A stretch of DNA of 64,000 nt from Spartinivicinus marinus (lineage in GTDB: Bacteria > Pseudomonadota > Gammaproteobacteria > Pseudomonadales > Zooshikellaceae): contig NZ_JAPJZK010000001.1 in NCBI RefSeq assembly GCF_026309355.1, forward strand, positions 4,546,501-4,610,500, given 5' to 3'. Shown here piece after piece: positions 26,158 to 37,805 of this stretch. Below the pieces are notes generated by a model. That model made no database searches. It had not been told where the DNA came from and saw only the letters and a program-made list of their open reading frames with translations. The position numbers were made by a program, and so were the translations under genes. Positions within the stretch are counted from its first letter, which is position 1. Every line of letters starts with the position of its first letter.

Positions 26158-26841
26158 TCACCATTTGAGAAAACTTTTATCAATATTAACTTTTGGCCAG
26201 GCGGTGTAGAGATCAACCTCCTCTCCAGCAGTGGTTGATACTGTTGATGTTTTTCCATTGGTGTTGGTGTGCCCATCTGCAATATGCTGATTAACGACAG
26301 GTGTTCCTGCCACAGTTGTCTTGTAGGGAATGTTTTTGAGTGGCTGACCTGTTTCGGTTATATAAGCGTAAGTGAGGGTGTAATTCCTATTTTGTAATTG
26401 ACTGGCACCAACCACAGCCCCTGCCGCTAACCCTGGTGCAATGACTTTTTGGGCTGCATCTTTGAGTGATTTAGACGTGGGTTGTTCTGGTGCTGGCTGC
26501 TCCTTTTTATCTTGACCACTAATGGGTTGTAAATGACTGACTGGTGGAATAACGGATTTAGCGGGTTGCACGAAGGGGTACAATGGCATTTCATTACGTG
26601 CACTGACGGTTATTTGCCACTGATCAACGGCTTCAATAAAGGCTTGTTCCAGGTGACTATGGGTTTTTAATAAGTATTCAAGCTGATTTTCTATGCCGTT
26701 GTCTTGATCCAGGCAGCTTCGGTAAAAAGATTTGATTTCTGCACGGTTGAGAAACATTTTGGGGGTAAGCTCAGGGCTTGAAGCAAAAGTACCCTCATGA
26801 ATTTCATATACGGTGTCTCTGATTTTAACGCGAATAAACAT
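26158..26841 (-). CDS. putative effector adaptor with transthyretin-like C-terminal domain
   Basis: 227 residues from ATG 26841 (GTG 26850 adds three). The N-terminal ~90 residues are a small domain (FIRVKIRDTVYEIHEG). A Pro/Gln-rich linker and an Ala/Gly-rich hydrophobic hairpin-like segment (APGLAAGAVVGAS) follow. The last ~70 residues (YTLTYAYITETGQPLKNIPY, GHTNTNGKTSTV) look like the transthyretin-like linker domains found at the ends of VgrG/PAAR-associated proteins. First gene of the operon. A role in effector delivery is inferred; no type VI secretion genes are in the window. Confidence 0.5.
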   Translation of the reverse strand: MFIRVKIRDTVYEIHEGTFASSPELTPKMFLNRAEIKSFYRSCLDQDNGIENQLEYLLKTHSHLEQAFIEAVDQWQITVSARNEMPLYPFVQPAKSVIPPVSHLQPISGQDKKEQPAPEQPTSKSLKDAAQKVIAPGLAAGAVVGASQLQNRNYTLTYAYITETGQPLKNIPYKTTVAGTPVVNQHIADGHTNTNGKTSTVSTTAGEEVDLYTAWPKVNIDKSFLKW

Positions 26842-27025
26842 ACAACTCACAAGCGTTACAACTTAACTCTTGTTAATAGCATAGTATATCCCTTTCACTA
26901 ATCACCTTTAGGTTTTGTTAACACCGCTCGTAGGTCTCATCTAATATAACTCGACTGGTTATAAGCGGTGCTTTCTATTGCCCCTTGATCATTGATCTGC
27001 AAATTGCCTATACTTTACCCCATCT

Positions 27026-27131
27026 TGTCGGAGTGCCAGTAGAGGTGGATGTTTTCATCTTTCTGGCTGAGACTGCAGTTGCGGGATCCGTGGAACCTGA
27101 TCTGGTTAGTACCAGCGAAGGGAAACAAGAG
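27026..27131 (+). ncRNA. TPP riboswitch (Thi box)
   Basis: The conserved blocks are present in order: GTCGGAGTGCC (27026 on), CTGGCTGAGACTG (27063-27075), GAACCTGATCTGGTTAGTAC (27093-27112) and CCAGCGAAGGGAAACAAG (27113-27130). It senses thiamin pyrophosphate and should repress thiC expression. About 150 bases of expression platform separate it from the thiC start. Confidence 0.93.
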
Positions 27132-27276
27132 TAACCTTGAAGTGTCGTATTACAACAGTTTCTGTTTGGTGACGCATTCAAGCAGCCCCTTTCGTTACTC
27201 TCCATCTGTCTACTCACGACAAGCAATCACAAACTTTATCAGACCACTAGGGTCACCTTAAGAAAACAGGGTGTGA

Positions 27277-29214
<1,938 letters not shown>

Positions 29215-29216
29215 TC

Positions 29217-29423
29217 ATGGGGTTAAGCATTACCGTTAATGATAACCCTCATCAGTTAGACGGCCCTTGTACGGTTGTAGAGTTATTAATATTCCTTGAC
29301 CAGCCAGCCAAAGGGGTTGCCGTGGCAATTAATGACAACATTGTTAGCCGTAGTCAGTGGCAGCAACATCAGTTGAAGGCAAATGATCAAGTGATGTTAT
29401 TTAAAGCAATCGCTGGTGGATAA
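29217..29423 (+). CDS. thiS: sulfur carrier protein ThiS
   Basis: 68 residues with a beta-grasp pattern and the C-terminal GG (KAIAGG) that is adenylated and thiocarboxylated before sulfur transfer to ThiG. It starts two bases after thiC. Activation needs ThiF or a MoeB-type enzyme, not encoded in this operon. The sequence VAVAINDNIVSRSQW is typical of the family. Confidence 0.92.
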   Translation: MGLSITVNDNPHQLDGPCTVVELLIFLDQPAKGVAVAINDNIVSRSQWQQHQLKANDQVMLFKAIAGG

Positions 29424-29426
29424 ATC

Positions 29427-30197
29427 ATGTTAACCATTGCAGATAAAACATTTCGGTCTCGGTTATTTACCGGGACTGGCAAATTTAATGATAAAACCAC
29501 CATGGTCGCGGCATTACAGGCTTCAGGTTCTGAATTAGTGACCATGGCTTTAAAACGGGTGGATTTAGATAACCAAACTGATGATATTTTACAGCCATTA
29601 ATGGCGAATGGTATGAATTTATTACCTAATACATCAGGAGCACGCACAGCAAAAGAAGCGGTATTTGCTGCGAAATTAGCAAGGGAAGCGTTGGAAACCA
29701 ACTGGGTAAAATTGGAGATTCACCCAGACCCGCGTTATTTATTGCCAGACCCAATTGAAACCTTAAAAGCAACCGAAATACTAGCAAAAGAAGGTTTTGT
29801 GGTGTTGCCGTATATTCATGCTGACCCAGTATTATGTAAACGCTTGGAAGAAGTGGGCACGGCTGCGGTGATGCCATTGGGATCGCCGATAGGCTCTAAT
29901 AAAGGGTTAAAAACCCAGGAATTCCTGGAGATTATTATTGAGCAGTCAAAAGTGCCGGTTATTGTGGATGCCGGTTTAGGCGCACCCAGTCATGCAGCTG
30001 CGGCTATGGAAATGGGAGCAGATGCCGTATTAGTGAATACGGCGATGGCTGTGGCTGCTGATCCAGTCGTCATGAGTCGTGCTTTTGCTTTAGCAGTGGA
30101 AGCAGGGCGAATGGCGTTTGAATCAGGGTTGGCTAGCCAGCAATCACAAGCCGTTGCTTCAAGCCCATTAACGGCATTTTTAGAGGATGCCGTATGA
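29427..30197 (+). CDS. thiG: thiazole synthase ThiG
   Basis: 256 residues. ThiG builds the thiazole phosphate ring from deoxyxylulose phosphate, dehydroglycine and ThiS-thiocarboxylate. The Schiff-base lysine is K95 in [10 protein letters not shown], and the phosphate-binding [20 protein letters not shown] region is intact. The stop overlaps the thiH start by four bases. Forms a complex with ThiH in organisms that use ThiH. Confidence 0.95.
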   Translation: MLTIADKTFRSRLFTGTGKFNDKTTMVAALQASGSELVTMALKRVDLDNQTDDILQPLMANGMNLLPNTSGARTAKEAVFAAKLAREALETNWVKLEIHPDPRYLLPDPIETLKATEILAKEGFVVLPYIHADPVLCKRLEEVGTAAVMPLGSPIGSNKGLKTQEFLEIIIEQSKVPVIVDAGLGAPSHAAAAMEMGADAVLVNTAMAVAADPVVMSRAFALAVEAGRMAFESGLASQQSQAVASSPLTAFLEDAV

Positions 30198-31312
30198 GTT
30201 TTAACGAACGGTTGCAACAAATAAACTGGGATGACAGCCGACTCGCTATCATGAGTAAAACCACGGTTGATGTCGAACGGGCACTATCCCGCCAGCGATT
30301 ATCACTTGATGATTTTCAAGCGCTTATTTCGCCAGCGGCTGAACCGTTTTTGGAACAACTAGCACAACGGAGTATGCAGTTAACCCGCCAGCGGTTTGGC
30401 AATACAATGCAAATGTATATACCGCTGTATTTATCTAATTTGTGTGCAAATATATGCAGCTATTGTGGTTTTTCCATTCATAATAAAATCCGTCGTACCA
30501 CATTAAATAGTGAACAGCTGAATGCTGAAATTGTTGCCATTAAGCGCATGGGGTTTGATCATGTACTCATCGTGACGGGGGAGTCTGAACACCGGGTGGG
30601 TATGGCTTATTTTCGCCAAGTGCTGCCCCAGTTAAAGCAAGCATTTTCCCATATTTCTATGGAAGTGCAGCCATTAGAGCAACATGAATATGAAGAGCTG
30701 ATCGAGTTGGGGGTGGATGCGGTCTTGGTTTACCAGGAAACCTATAACCCTATCACCTATGCAAAACACCATTTAAAAGGAAAAAAGCAAGATTTTCATT
30801 ATCGTATCCATACCACCGATCGGTTAGGGGCAGCAGGTATTCATAAAATAGGCATTGGTGCCTTAATTGGTTTAGAGGATTGGCGTACTGACTGTTATCA
30901 TGTGGCTGTTCATTTAGACTATTTACAACGCACTTATTGGCAAACTAAATATTCGATTTCATTCCCTCGGCTGCGTCCTTGTGCTGGCGAATTTCAACCC
31001 AAGTCAATCATGACCGATCGCCAATTAGTCCAATTAATTTGTGCTTATCGGCTATTTAACCCCGATGTCGAATTATCACTCTCAACTCGAGAATCAGCCC
31101 ATTTTCGAAATAATGTATTACCTTTAGGGATAACCAGTTTAAGTGCAGGTTCCAGCACCCAGCCTGGCGGTTACGCAGAAGAAAGTCAGCAGGCATTGGA
31201 ACAGTTTGAAATATCTGATGAAAGAAGCCCAGCCGTCATGGCTGAAATTATTAAGCAAAAGGGTTTTGAAGTGGTTTGGAAAGATTGGGATAGAAGTTTG
31301 AGTGGTTTATAG
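30194..31312 (+). CDS. thiH: 2-iminoacetate synthase ThiH
   Basis: 372 residues. Radical SAM tyrosine lyase, giving dehydroglycine (2-iminoacetate) and p-cresol for ThiG. The cluster-binding cysteines C84, C88 and C91 lie in CANICSYCG (CxxxCxxC). The start overlaps thiG by four bases. ThiH rather than ThiO implies the tyrosine-dependent, oxygen-sensitive route. No thiE, thiD or thiF is adjacent, so the operon is the CSGH subset. An imperfect hairpin at 31311-31336 overlaps the stop codon but has no U-tract. Confidence 0.95.
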   Translation: MSFNERLQQINWDDSRLAIMSKTTVDVERALSRQRLSLDDFQALISPAAEPFLEQLAQRSMQLTRQRFGNTMQMYIPLYLSNLCANICSYCGFSIHNKIRRTTLNSEQLNAEIVAIKRMGFDHVLIVTGESEHRVGMAYFRQVLPQLKQAFSHISMEVQPLEQHEYEELIELGVDAVLVYQETYNPITYAKHHLKGKKQDFHYRIHTTDRLGAAGIHKIGIGALIGLEDWRTDCYHVAVHLDYLQRTYWQTKYSISFPRLRPCAGEFQPKSIMTDRQLVQLICAYRLFNPDVELSLSTRESAHFRNNVLPLGITSLSAGSSTQPGGYAEESQQALEQFEISDERSPAVMAEIIKQKGFEVVWKDWDRSLSGL

Positions 31313-31757
31313 AGCCCTTTGCATACAAAGGACTCTATAAACTTCGCTTTGGTCATATAAATAGTTAGTCGCTACTTTTGGAAAAAAATAGTGTACTTAT
31401 CTCTTTTAATAAGGGGATAGCCTCTCCTAAGGTTTGAATATTGATATTGCCATATTGGTCGACACTAACACCACGTTGTTTTGCGTAACCTATGATAAAG
31501 TGAAGCATGCTTTTTTGCAGACTATTCAAAGGTGAGTGGAAATAATTTTTTATCTCTAACTTAGGCTCATAGTTTGGTATTGGCTCTGGAATATCTGGCC
31601 AAGCGTCTTTTCTTTTTGTTGAACTGAAAACTTGTTCAAATGAGTTTGCATGTTTATCCCTATTGGTAAGTCCCTCCAGGTTCCACTTATTACACATTGT
31701 TTTGATAAAAGAGGTATGGTCAAACTGATTATTGATAATAGTATTTTTATGAATATA

Positions 31758-32754
31758 ACGCGATGCTCGACTTTTAATAACTTGAAATGACAAACCCTAA
31801 CCCCATCCTAAGTTTGCGAAAACAGGGATATCAAGGAAAGGGAATGTCACTGGAAGAGTTTATCATAACTACTTATTGTTGGGTCGATGATGTTTTAACT
31901 GATTTATTAAAACAACGGCGATTACGTCAGCGAGGAATTAAGCCCTCACTGTCGGATGCAGAAGTCATTACCATGGAGTTAATTGGTGAATTTCAAGGCC
32001 TTGATGCTGATACCGCTATCTGGAAATACTTCAAAGAGCATTGGAAAGCGTATTTTCCAGGCATAGGCTCAAGAAGCCAGTTTGCTAAACAAGCTGCTAA
32101 TTTATGGGCGATAAAACAACAATTACAAAAGCAAGTAACAGCTGAGCTGGGTACTATTAATGATCCTATACATGTTGTCGATGGTTTTCCTTTGCCTGTT
32201 AGCCACTTTAAACGTGCAAGAAATTGCCGCCGCTTTAAAGAAGAGGCTGAGTATGGCTATTGTGCATCCAAGGGGGAAACCTATTATGGCTTTGAAGGGC
32301 ACCTCATTATTGACTTTCATGGAGCCATAGCAGGATTTACATTAACCCCAGCAAGTGATGGCGAAAGGGAAGCTGTATGGGAGTTAACAGAAGGTATGCC
32401 GTCAGGCATGTTGTTAGGGGATAAAGGTTATTTGGGGGCTGAATTTAAAGCTGAATTGTTAGAGTTAAAATCGCTTCAGCTAGAAACCCCGGTTAGAGAT
32501 AACATGATTGATCCTTTACCCAAGTCCTGGAGGAGCCAGCTTAATCGGTTACGACGACGAGTTGAGACAACCATTGGTCAGCTAGTAGAAAGGTTTAATA
32601 TTCAGCGGACCAAAGGCAGAACCCTGTGGAGTTTGACTAATCGAATGACCCGCAAGCTGTTATCGCACAGCTTATGTGTATTATTTAATAGGAACCAAGG
32701 CAATGCTCCACTACAGTTATCTAAATTAATAGGCTGAAAAGTCGAGCATTGCGT
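31758..32754 (+). mobile_element. IS982-family insertion sequence, intact, 997 bp
   Basis: Terminal inverted repeats ACGCGATGCTCGACTTTT (31758-31775) and the complement of AAAAGTCGAGCATTGCGT (32737-32754) match at 17 of 18 positions. It is flanked by the direct duplication GAATATA (31751-31757 and 32755-32761). It carries one full transposase gene. The near-perfect ends and duplication indicate recent insertion. Confidence 0.92.
31787..32737 (+). CDS. IS982-family transposase
   Basis: 316 residues with an intact DDE set: D in VVDGFPLP, D in LGDKGYLG and E in RRRVETTIGQL. It also has the IS982-typical LSDAEVITMELIGEF N-terminal motif. It lies wholly within the inverted repeats and shows no frameshift or stop, so the element is potentially active. 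It probably uses a cut-and-paste type DDE mechanism and gives a 6-9 bp duplication, as seen here. Confidence 0.93.
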   Translation: MTNPNPILSLRKQGYQGKGMSLEEFIITTYCWVDDVLTDLLKQRRLRQRGIKPSLSDAEVITMELIGEFQGLDADTAIWKYFKEHWKAYFPGIGSRSQFAKQAANLWAIKQQLQKQVTAELGTINDPIHVVDGFPLPVSHFKRARNCRRFKEEAEYGYCASKGETYYGFEGHLIIDFHGAIAGFTLTPASDGEREAVWELTEGMPSGMLLGDKGYLGAEFKAELLELKSLQLETPVRDNMIDPLPKSWRSQLNRLRRRVETTIGQLVERFNIQRTKGRTLWSLTNRMTRKLLSHSLCVLFNRNQGNAPLQLSKLIG

Positions 32755-34123
32755 GAATATAGGATGAAATCATCACCATAGGTACTCGAACCCCCAGTCG
32801 CTTAAAATCAAAACCTAACTGTCCGTCACATTCATCAGGCGCTACCGTGTTGGGTGGTGGGACATGATCAAAGCAACCTCCATGTTCATCATGAGTAATT
32901 ACGAGCAATACTTTATCTTTGTAAGCACTGTTTTTAACTGCTGTGTAAACTTGCCAAATAAGTTCTTCCCCTAACAGTACCGTACCTAAATGGGTTCTTT
33001 CATCTGATCCAAAACTATGAGGTACTTTAGCTGCTGATGGATGTTGGTCATTATGTTGCCCAAAATAGTTGGGTTCTAGAAAAGAGTATTGAGGCAAACA
33101 CCCATTACCTAAATCTTGATAAAATTTTTCAATAGGGTTTAATTTTTTAGCTTTTTTACAGTAAAAACCATGGATGAAATAAGTTAAGCTAAAAGTAAAC
33201 TTGGTATTGCCACTTTCGCTTAATGGTAGTTGGTGGGCATAAACACGCCAAGAAATTTTGTTATCATCTAACCGGTCAAACAAAGTGGGTTTTGTCCATA
33301 CCTGTCTGCTCCATTCTTCAAAAGAGGTATAGTGTTTAGTTTTTGATATTGTATTCGAGAACTGAGTGGAGGTGACAGTTGTTGTAGTGGTCGTTGTAGA
33401 ATAAGCCGTTGTGATGGTGGAGGTTGTTGTATTAGTTGTTGTTTGAGGGTGGTTGGTAGTTGCTGGTATTGTATCTTGATGTTGGTTTTTAGCTGATATG
33501 ACTGTTGGATTTAGTACCAGCCCGCCAGAGCTAGCAGCATGCCAAAAAGCTCTATTACACCAAGTTTGGCTAGGCACAGAGCTATGCCAGTGATCAAAAA
33601 CTGAAAATTCTTTAGCAAGTGTTGCCAATACATTAACTTGTTTAGGCGTAAAACACTGCATAATAACTTTATAGTCATTATAGGTAGGTAATGGTTGATA
33701 CTCACACTGTACTTGTAGGGTATTGATATAATCATTAACAAACCCTTTCATTGACGGAGTTGAATGGCTAGAAGGTAAGTTGAAAGGCGGTTGCATTACC
33801 TCTTCTGTTACACCAATATTCTCTTCATTAATATGATTGTACAATTGGGTATTAACATGTTGATATACTTCACCTGGGTCAGGAAATGGTTGGTGGTAGG
33901 CAACGGAGTCATTTATTTCGGTATAAAAGTCAACAGACTGATAACAGCCATTAGCTGCTCTTGATGGAATAGGATTTGAAAAATGAATGTCTTGTAAGCC
34001 AGAAAACTGCTTATCCCGAGGTACGCCTTCTTGATACAACAAACCCAATAAATTATCAAATGACCTGTTTTCTAGCATTAAAACCACAACATGGTCAAAA
34101 CAATCTAGTGGATAGCGGTCCAT

Positions 34124-34590
34124 ATGTTATCTCCTTTCTTATGCTTTTTAAAAATCCTAAATAGTTACTTAGTAGACGAAGGGGTATTTCACCTATTCTG
34201 TCAGAATAGTGACTAATCTAGCCTTTATAGGGAATACTAAATATGCTCCAAGCAATGTTGAAGCTTATTAGCAGTAGTTTGAACTTAATGCAATAACCAA
34301 CTAACTTTAGAGTGCCTAAGTTGCGGTTGGTTTGAAGAAATTTTAAAAAATATGATCTGGAAAATAAAATCGTAAAAAAAGTGTAATTATCAGTTAATAT
34401 TTATAGCAAGGAGGCGTTAGAAAATCAAAGCTCTGATAATGAACCATTTATTTGTGTAAATGCGCAAATAGCCATCGCGAATACAGGTAAGTAGCCGAGA
34501 TGTCATTGTTGTCACTATAAAAATTTAGCCAATATGTAAGTATTGACTAATAAAAATATAAATAGTATAAATAAAAAAGGATAGCCTGGT
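34124..34590. other. divergent promoter region between phosphoesterase and MNIO operon
   Basis: 467 bases with no gene. It contains a palindrome at 34194-34208, AT-rich tracts at 34535-34580 and an AAGGATAG ribosome-binding site before 34591. Promoters for both directions presumably lie here. Confidence 0.5.
34194..34208. promoter_or_regulatory. palindrome TATTCTGTCAGAATA
   Basis: A perfect 7-bp dyad around a single T, 70 bases upstream of the phosphoesterase start and in the shared region with the MNIO operon. The form suits a dimeric repressor; its identity is unknown. Confidence 0.4.
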
Positions 34591-36861
34591 ATGGACGCAG
34601 AAAAAAATAAAAACGCAACTGCACTTAAAAAGCGTGATCCTAAATATGTCAATACGGATATTTCAGCTGTAAAAGCACTAGTTCAAGCTGCTGTTAATGT
34701 AGAACTTTTTACAATTCCCCTTTATATGACAACCCTTTACTCAATTAAAGGGATGCATGAAATTAATTCTAATAATGAGCTTTATTTAGGCTATCGATGG
34801 CCAGGTTCTGCACCGGTAGCAAAGCCAATTACTGAGAATGAAAAAGCATTTAATACTATCTATAGTGTCTTTATCGATGAGATGCTGCATTTACAATTAG
34901 CCGCAAATATAGCCAGCAGCGTGGGTGTTGCACCCACATTTACCAGTAAAGAATTGCAGAATGAAAACGCTGGTTGGATTTGCTATGGTGACGATAAAAC
35001 AACTATTCCTCATATTTTAGATTTGCGTGATACTAAGCATTATAGCCATGTAAAAGTGAGGCTGGGAGCAGTGGATGAGAATCAGTTAGATCTGTTTTTG
35101 GCAATAGAAGAGCCTTCAGATGTTGCTGAAGAAGAGCTGGGTACAGATAAACACTTTAAAAATTGCCAGATTAAATACGAATTGTGCCGTGATAAGTATT
35201 TTCCTTCAGTCCCCTTTAAAGGCTGGCAAGAAGATTATAATGAGAGTAACCTACCATTGTTTGGCTCCATTGGTTATATGTATAAGTGTTTAACTCAATA
35301 CCTTGAGATTAGGTACAGCGATAATACAACCCTTTGGGAGGCCCTTTATCAGCCAGTTTCTATGCAACGTGACCAGTTTAATGCGGTGGATAGTGGACAC
35401 CCATATGAGGAATACCCTAAATTTGATGCAACTGTTAAGAATAAAACTAAGGACAGTGCAAAGCATACAGCAGAAGTGGCTAAGAAAAAAGTCTTTACCA
35501 TGATTAATGCGATTACTGATCAAGGTGAAGGTAGTACAGTTGCACCTTCCTTAGACTTTCTTACCACTACAGCAAAAAATATAGTTGAACGGCTTATTCG
35601 CAAAGCGCAGACAAATGGTCATTTGAAAGAAAAACTGGAAGAAATATTGGCTTTTATTAATAATGAGCCTAACGCCAAACACCCCAAAGCAGAAGGTGAA
35701 GATACCAATCTGTTAGATATAAAAAATATTCGCGCTTTAGTTTTTAGTCATTTAGAAAAAGAACAGAATAAGTCAGATCGAGACTTAATGTTAGCCTTAA
35801 AAACTATACCCTTAGAAGATCACTTATTGAAAATTCAGCACTTAAGAAGTGTTAAAGTTAGGTATCGCCCTGATAAGCTGGCATTAGAAAAAGATTATCC
35901 AAACTATTCAGCTAAAGGTCAGTTAGAGTACAATCATAGTAATATTGCCGCAGCACGTGCTGATAATGGTATGAATGACCATTATGAACGATTTATCGAG
36001 GTTAAAAGTAAACTTGGTCAAATTGTGACTTGGGAAAAGTGGCATACTGATCCAGAGCACCACTGGACAGCAGATGATTTAAAAACTGAATATTATGGTT
36101 GTAATAAATATCAAGAGGTTCTACCTGATCCAAATGATATTGCTTGTGCATTAAATAACCTCAAGTTAGAAGGTCGGGAATCAAATTACCAGTTGTTCAG
36201 TCAAACAGCGGCAGGTTCTATCTACGGTATTACAAGTGTATTAAATCAATATTGGCAAAACCCAAATACGGAGTTTCCTTCACCCTCAATGTTTGGTTCA
36301 GGCGATCGAGTCTCTATTTGTTGGGCTATATTTGGCAAAGCCCCTGATTTGTCACTGGGTATTGAAAAGGTTAAATCAGGTCAAATGTATCATGCGTGCC
36401 AAGGACTTAGTTATACTGGAGAGGAAACCCAAAGCTGTGCTTCTAAAGCTGTTTATCATAGCTGTAAGGGCTCTAATCAATGTAAAGGACAAGGTGGTTG
36501 TGGTTTTGTCCATAGTGTGAGTGGTGGTGGAAATTGCTCAAACAGTGGAAATACAAGCGCTGACTCGGGGCTTTATACTGCACCTGGCAATAATTTTTGT
36601 GGGGGCTTTGGTGGTTGTGCGGTGCCGATGTCTGCTGCACAGCTTTATCCTTGTAGTGGTGAAATGCAGGTATATAAATTTACTGGGTCTGATTGTACGT
36701 CTGATCCAGTGGATGGTCATATTGAGTTTAAAGAAGGTGACTCTGTTTACCAAATTGCCTGGAAGGCATATTGTAAGTCACTTGAAGCCAGTGGAAAATC
36801 ATCACCAAGCTCGCCACCAGCTGTTAGTGATTTACGCTTAGCATTTCCTCCTTCCACATGA
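34591..36861 (+). CDS. ferritin-like (VioB-type) protein with cysteine-rich C-terminal tail
   Basis: 756 residues. Residues ~22-290 match the ferritin-like domain of VioB/RebD-type proteins, with likely di-iron ligands E38, E97 and H100 (DEMLHLQ). The middle (~290-590) is uncharacterised. Residues 603-728 hold eleven cysteines (603, 616, 625, 631, 637, 649, 670, 676, 688, 702, 728) in a Gly/Ser-rich context. Among them are the C-x5-C-x5-C run CKGSNQCKGQGGC and CGGFGGC. CKGxxxCKGxGxC patterns are typical of the substrates of MNIO enzymes, and an MNIO gene follows with an ATGA overlap. I infer that the tail is the modification target. No signal peptide. AAGGA lies ten bases before ATG. Confidence 0.8.
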   Translation: MDAEKNKNATALKKRDPKYVNTDISAVKALVQAAVNVELFTIPLYMTTLYSIKGMHEINSNNELYLGYRWPGSAPVAKPITENEKAFNTIYSVFIDEMLHLQLAANIASSVGVAPTFTSKELQNENAGWICYGDDKTTIPHILDLRDTKHYSHVKVRLGAVDENQLDLFLAIEEPSDVAEEELGTDKHFKNCQIKYELCRDKYFPSVPFKGWQEDYNESNLPLFGSIGYMYKCLTQYLEIRYSDNTTLWEALYQPVSMQRDQFNAVDSGHPYEEYPKFDATVKNKTKDSAKHTAEVAKKKVFTMINAITDQGEGSTVAPSLDFLTTTAKNIVERLIRKAQTNGHLKEKLEEILAFINNEPNAKHPKAEGEDTNLLDIKNIRALVFSHLEKEQNKSDRDLMLALKTIPLEDHLLKIQHLRSVKVRYRPDKLALEKDYPNYSAKGQLEYNHSNIAAARADNGMNDHYERFIEVKSKLGQIVTWEKWHTDPEHHWTADDLKTEYYGCNKYQEVLPDPNDIACALNNLKLEGRESNYQLFSQTAAGSIYGITSVLNQYWQNPNTEFPSPSMFGSGDRVSICWAIFGKAPDLSLGIEKVKSGQMYHACQGLSYTGEETQSCASKAVYHSCKGSNQCKGQGGCGFVHSVSGGGNCSNSGNTSADSGLYTAPGNNFCGGFGGCAVPMSAAQLYPCSGEMQVYKFTGSDCTSDPVDGHIEFKEGDSVYQIAWKAYCKSLEASGKSSPSSPPAVSDLRLAFPPST

Positions 36862-37805
36862 TAAGTAAACAACAATCCTGCAAAAGGCGCCTGGGTCTGA
36901 CTCATTTAGGCTTAGGCGTCGGGCTTAGAAATCAGCACTTTCCCCATCTAATGCAAAATGAACCGCAGGTTGATTGGTTTGAAATTATCAGTGAAAACTT
37001 TATCGATAATTATGGCTATGATCGGTATGTGTTAAATTCGCTTAGAGAGAAAGTACCGATTGTTATGCATGGGGTTTCGCTATCAATTGGTAGTAGTGAT
37101 CCTTTAGATAGGGACTATCTGAATAAGTTAAAGCAACTGGCTGATGAGATACAAGTCCAATGGGTTTCTGATCATTTATGCTGGACAGGTATTGCCGGTA
37201 TCAATACCCACGACCTGTTGCCTATACCGTTAACTGAAGAGTCATTGCTGTATGTAGCAGAGCGTGTTAGGCAAGTACAAGACTTTCTTGAACGCCCCCT
37301 TATTCTGGAAAACCCAAGTACTTATGTACAGTTTACACAGTCTACATTAACAGAGTGGGAGTTTCTTAGTGAGCTAACGGCATTGACGGCCTGTGGCTTA
37401 CTGTTAGATGTCAACAATGTTTTTGTGTCTGCCTATAATCATAGGTTTGATCCATGGGTTTATATTGAAAATTTACCCCATGAGAACATTGTTCAAGTGC
37501 ATTTAGCAGGCCCAACAAAGAATGGTGATTGTTTAATCGATACCCATGATCAACCTGTCCCTACAGAGGTTTGGCTTCTTTATCAGCGTGTGCATCATCT
37601 GACAGGAGGCGTTTCTACCTTATTAGAGTGGGATGCTAATATACCCGATTACCCTCAATTAACAGAGGAAGTATTTAAAGCGAAACAAGTGATTAATGGG
37701 CAAATACCCAATACAGCTGTTTTTGAATCAACACAGCAGATGATTTCAAACCCAATTAACTTTCAGTTAGGTAGCTCAGGTGAGTCAGTTAAAATTAATC
37801 AGTGA
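36858..37805 (+). CDS. DUF692 multinuclear non-heme iron oxidase (MNIO)
   Basis: 315 residues, TIM-barrel-like DUF692 family (MbnB, TglH, ChrH, BufB relatives). Likely metal ligands are visible: H71 (MHG), H106 (SDH), H118-D119 (THDLLP), E151 (LENP), D184/N187 (DVNNVF), H215 (VHLAG), D228/H230 and E257 (LLEWD). These enzymes use two or three irons and O2 to oxidise cysteine residues of peptides, giving oxazolone/thioamide, thiooxazole or related groups. Start overlaps the ferritin-like gene by ATGA and the DUF2063 gene overlaps its end by 26 bases. Cytoplasmic. Confidence 0.92.
   Translation: MISKQQSCKRRLGLTHLGLGVGLRNQHFPHLMQNEPQVDWFEIISENFIDNYGYDRYVLNSLREKVPIVMHGVSLSIGSSDPLDRDYLNKLKQLADEIQVQWVSDHLCWTGIAGINTHDLLPIPLTEESLLYVAERVRQVQDFLERPLILENPSTYVQFTQSTLTEWEFLSELTALTACGLLLDVNNVFVSAYNHRFDPWVYIENLPHENIVQVHLAGPTKNGDCLIDTHDQPVPTEVWLLYQRVHHLTGGVSTLLEWDANIPDYPQLTEEVFKAKQVINGQIPNTAVFESTQQMISNPINFQLGSSGESVKINQ

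Larger units (their letters stand above)
31365..34123 (-). pseudogene. phosphoesterase (phospholipase C/acid phosphatase type) split by IS982
   Basis: The 5' part (34123 down to 32762) starts MDRYPLDCFDHVVVLMLENR, with the PF04185 signature E18-N19. It contains the catalytic-region HDEHGGCFDH motif and ends VRVPMVMISSYIH at the insertion. The 3' part (down to 31365) resumes RYIHKNTIINNQFDHTSF and continues to a natural stop. Removing the element and one copy of the 7-bp duplication restores ISSYIHKNTIINNQFDHTSF in one frame, about 590 residues. Around residue ~220-255 there is a Thr-rich low-complexity insert. No signal peptide is obvious. Family members hydrolyse phosphate esters or phospholipids. 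It is now inactive, as the last third is separated. Confidence 0.85.

Noticed and set aside
31311-31336. Hairpin at the thiH stop as a terminator
   Set aside because: Stem is imperfect, overlaps the stop codon and has no U-tract; termination is not supported.
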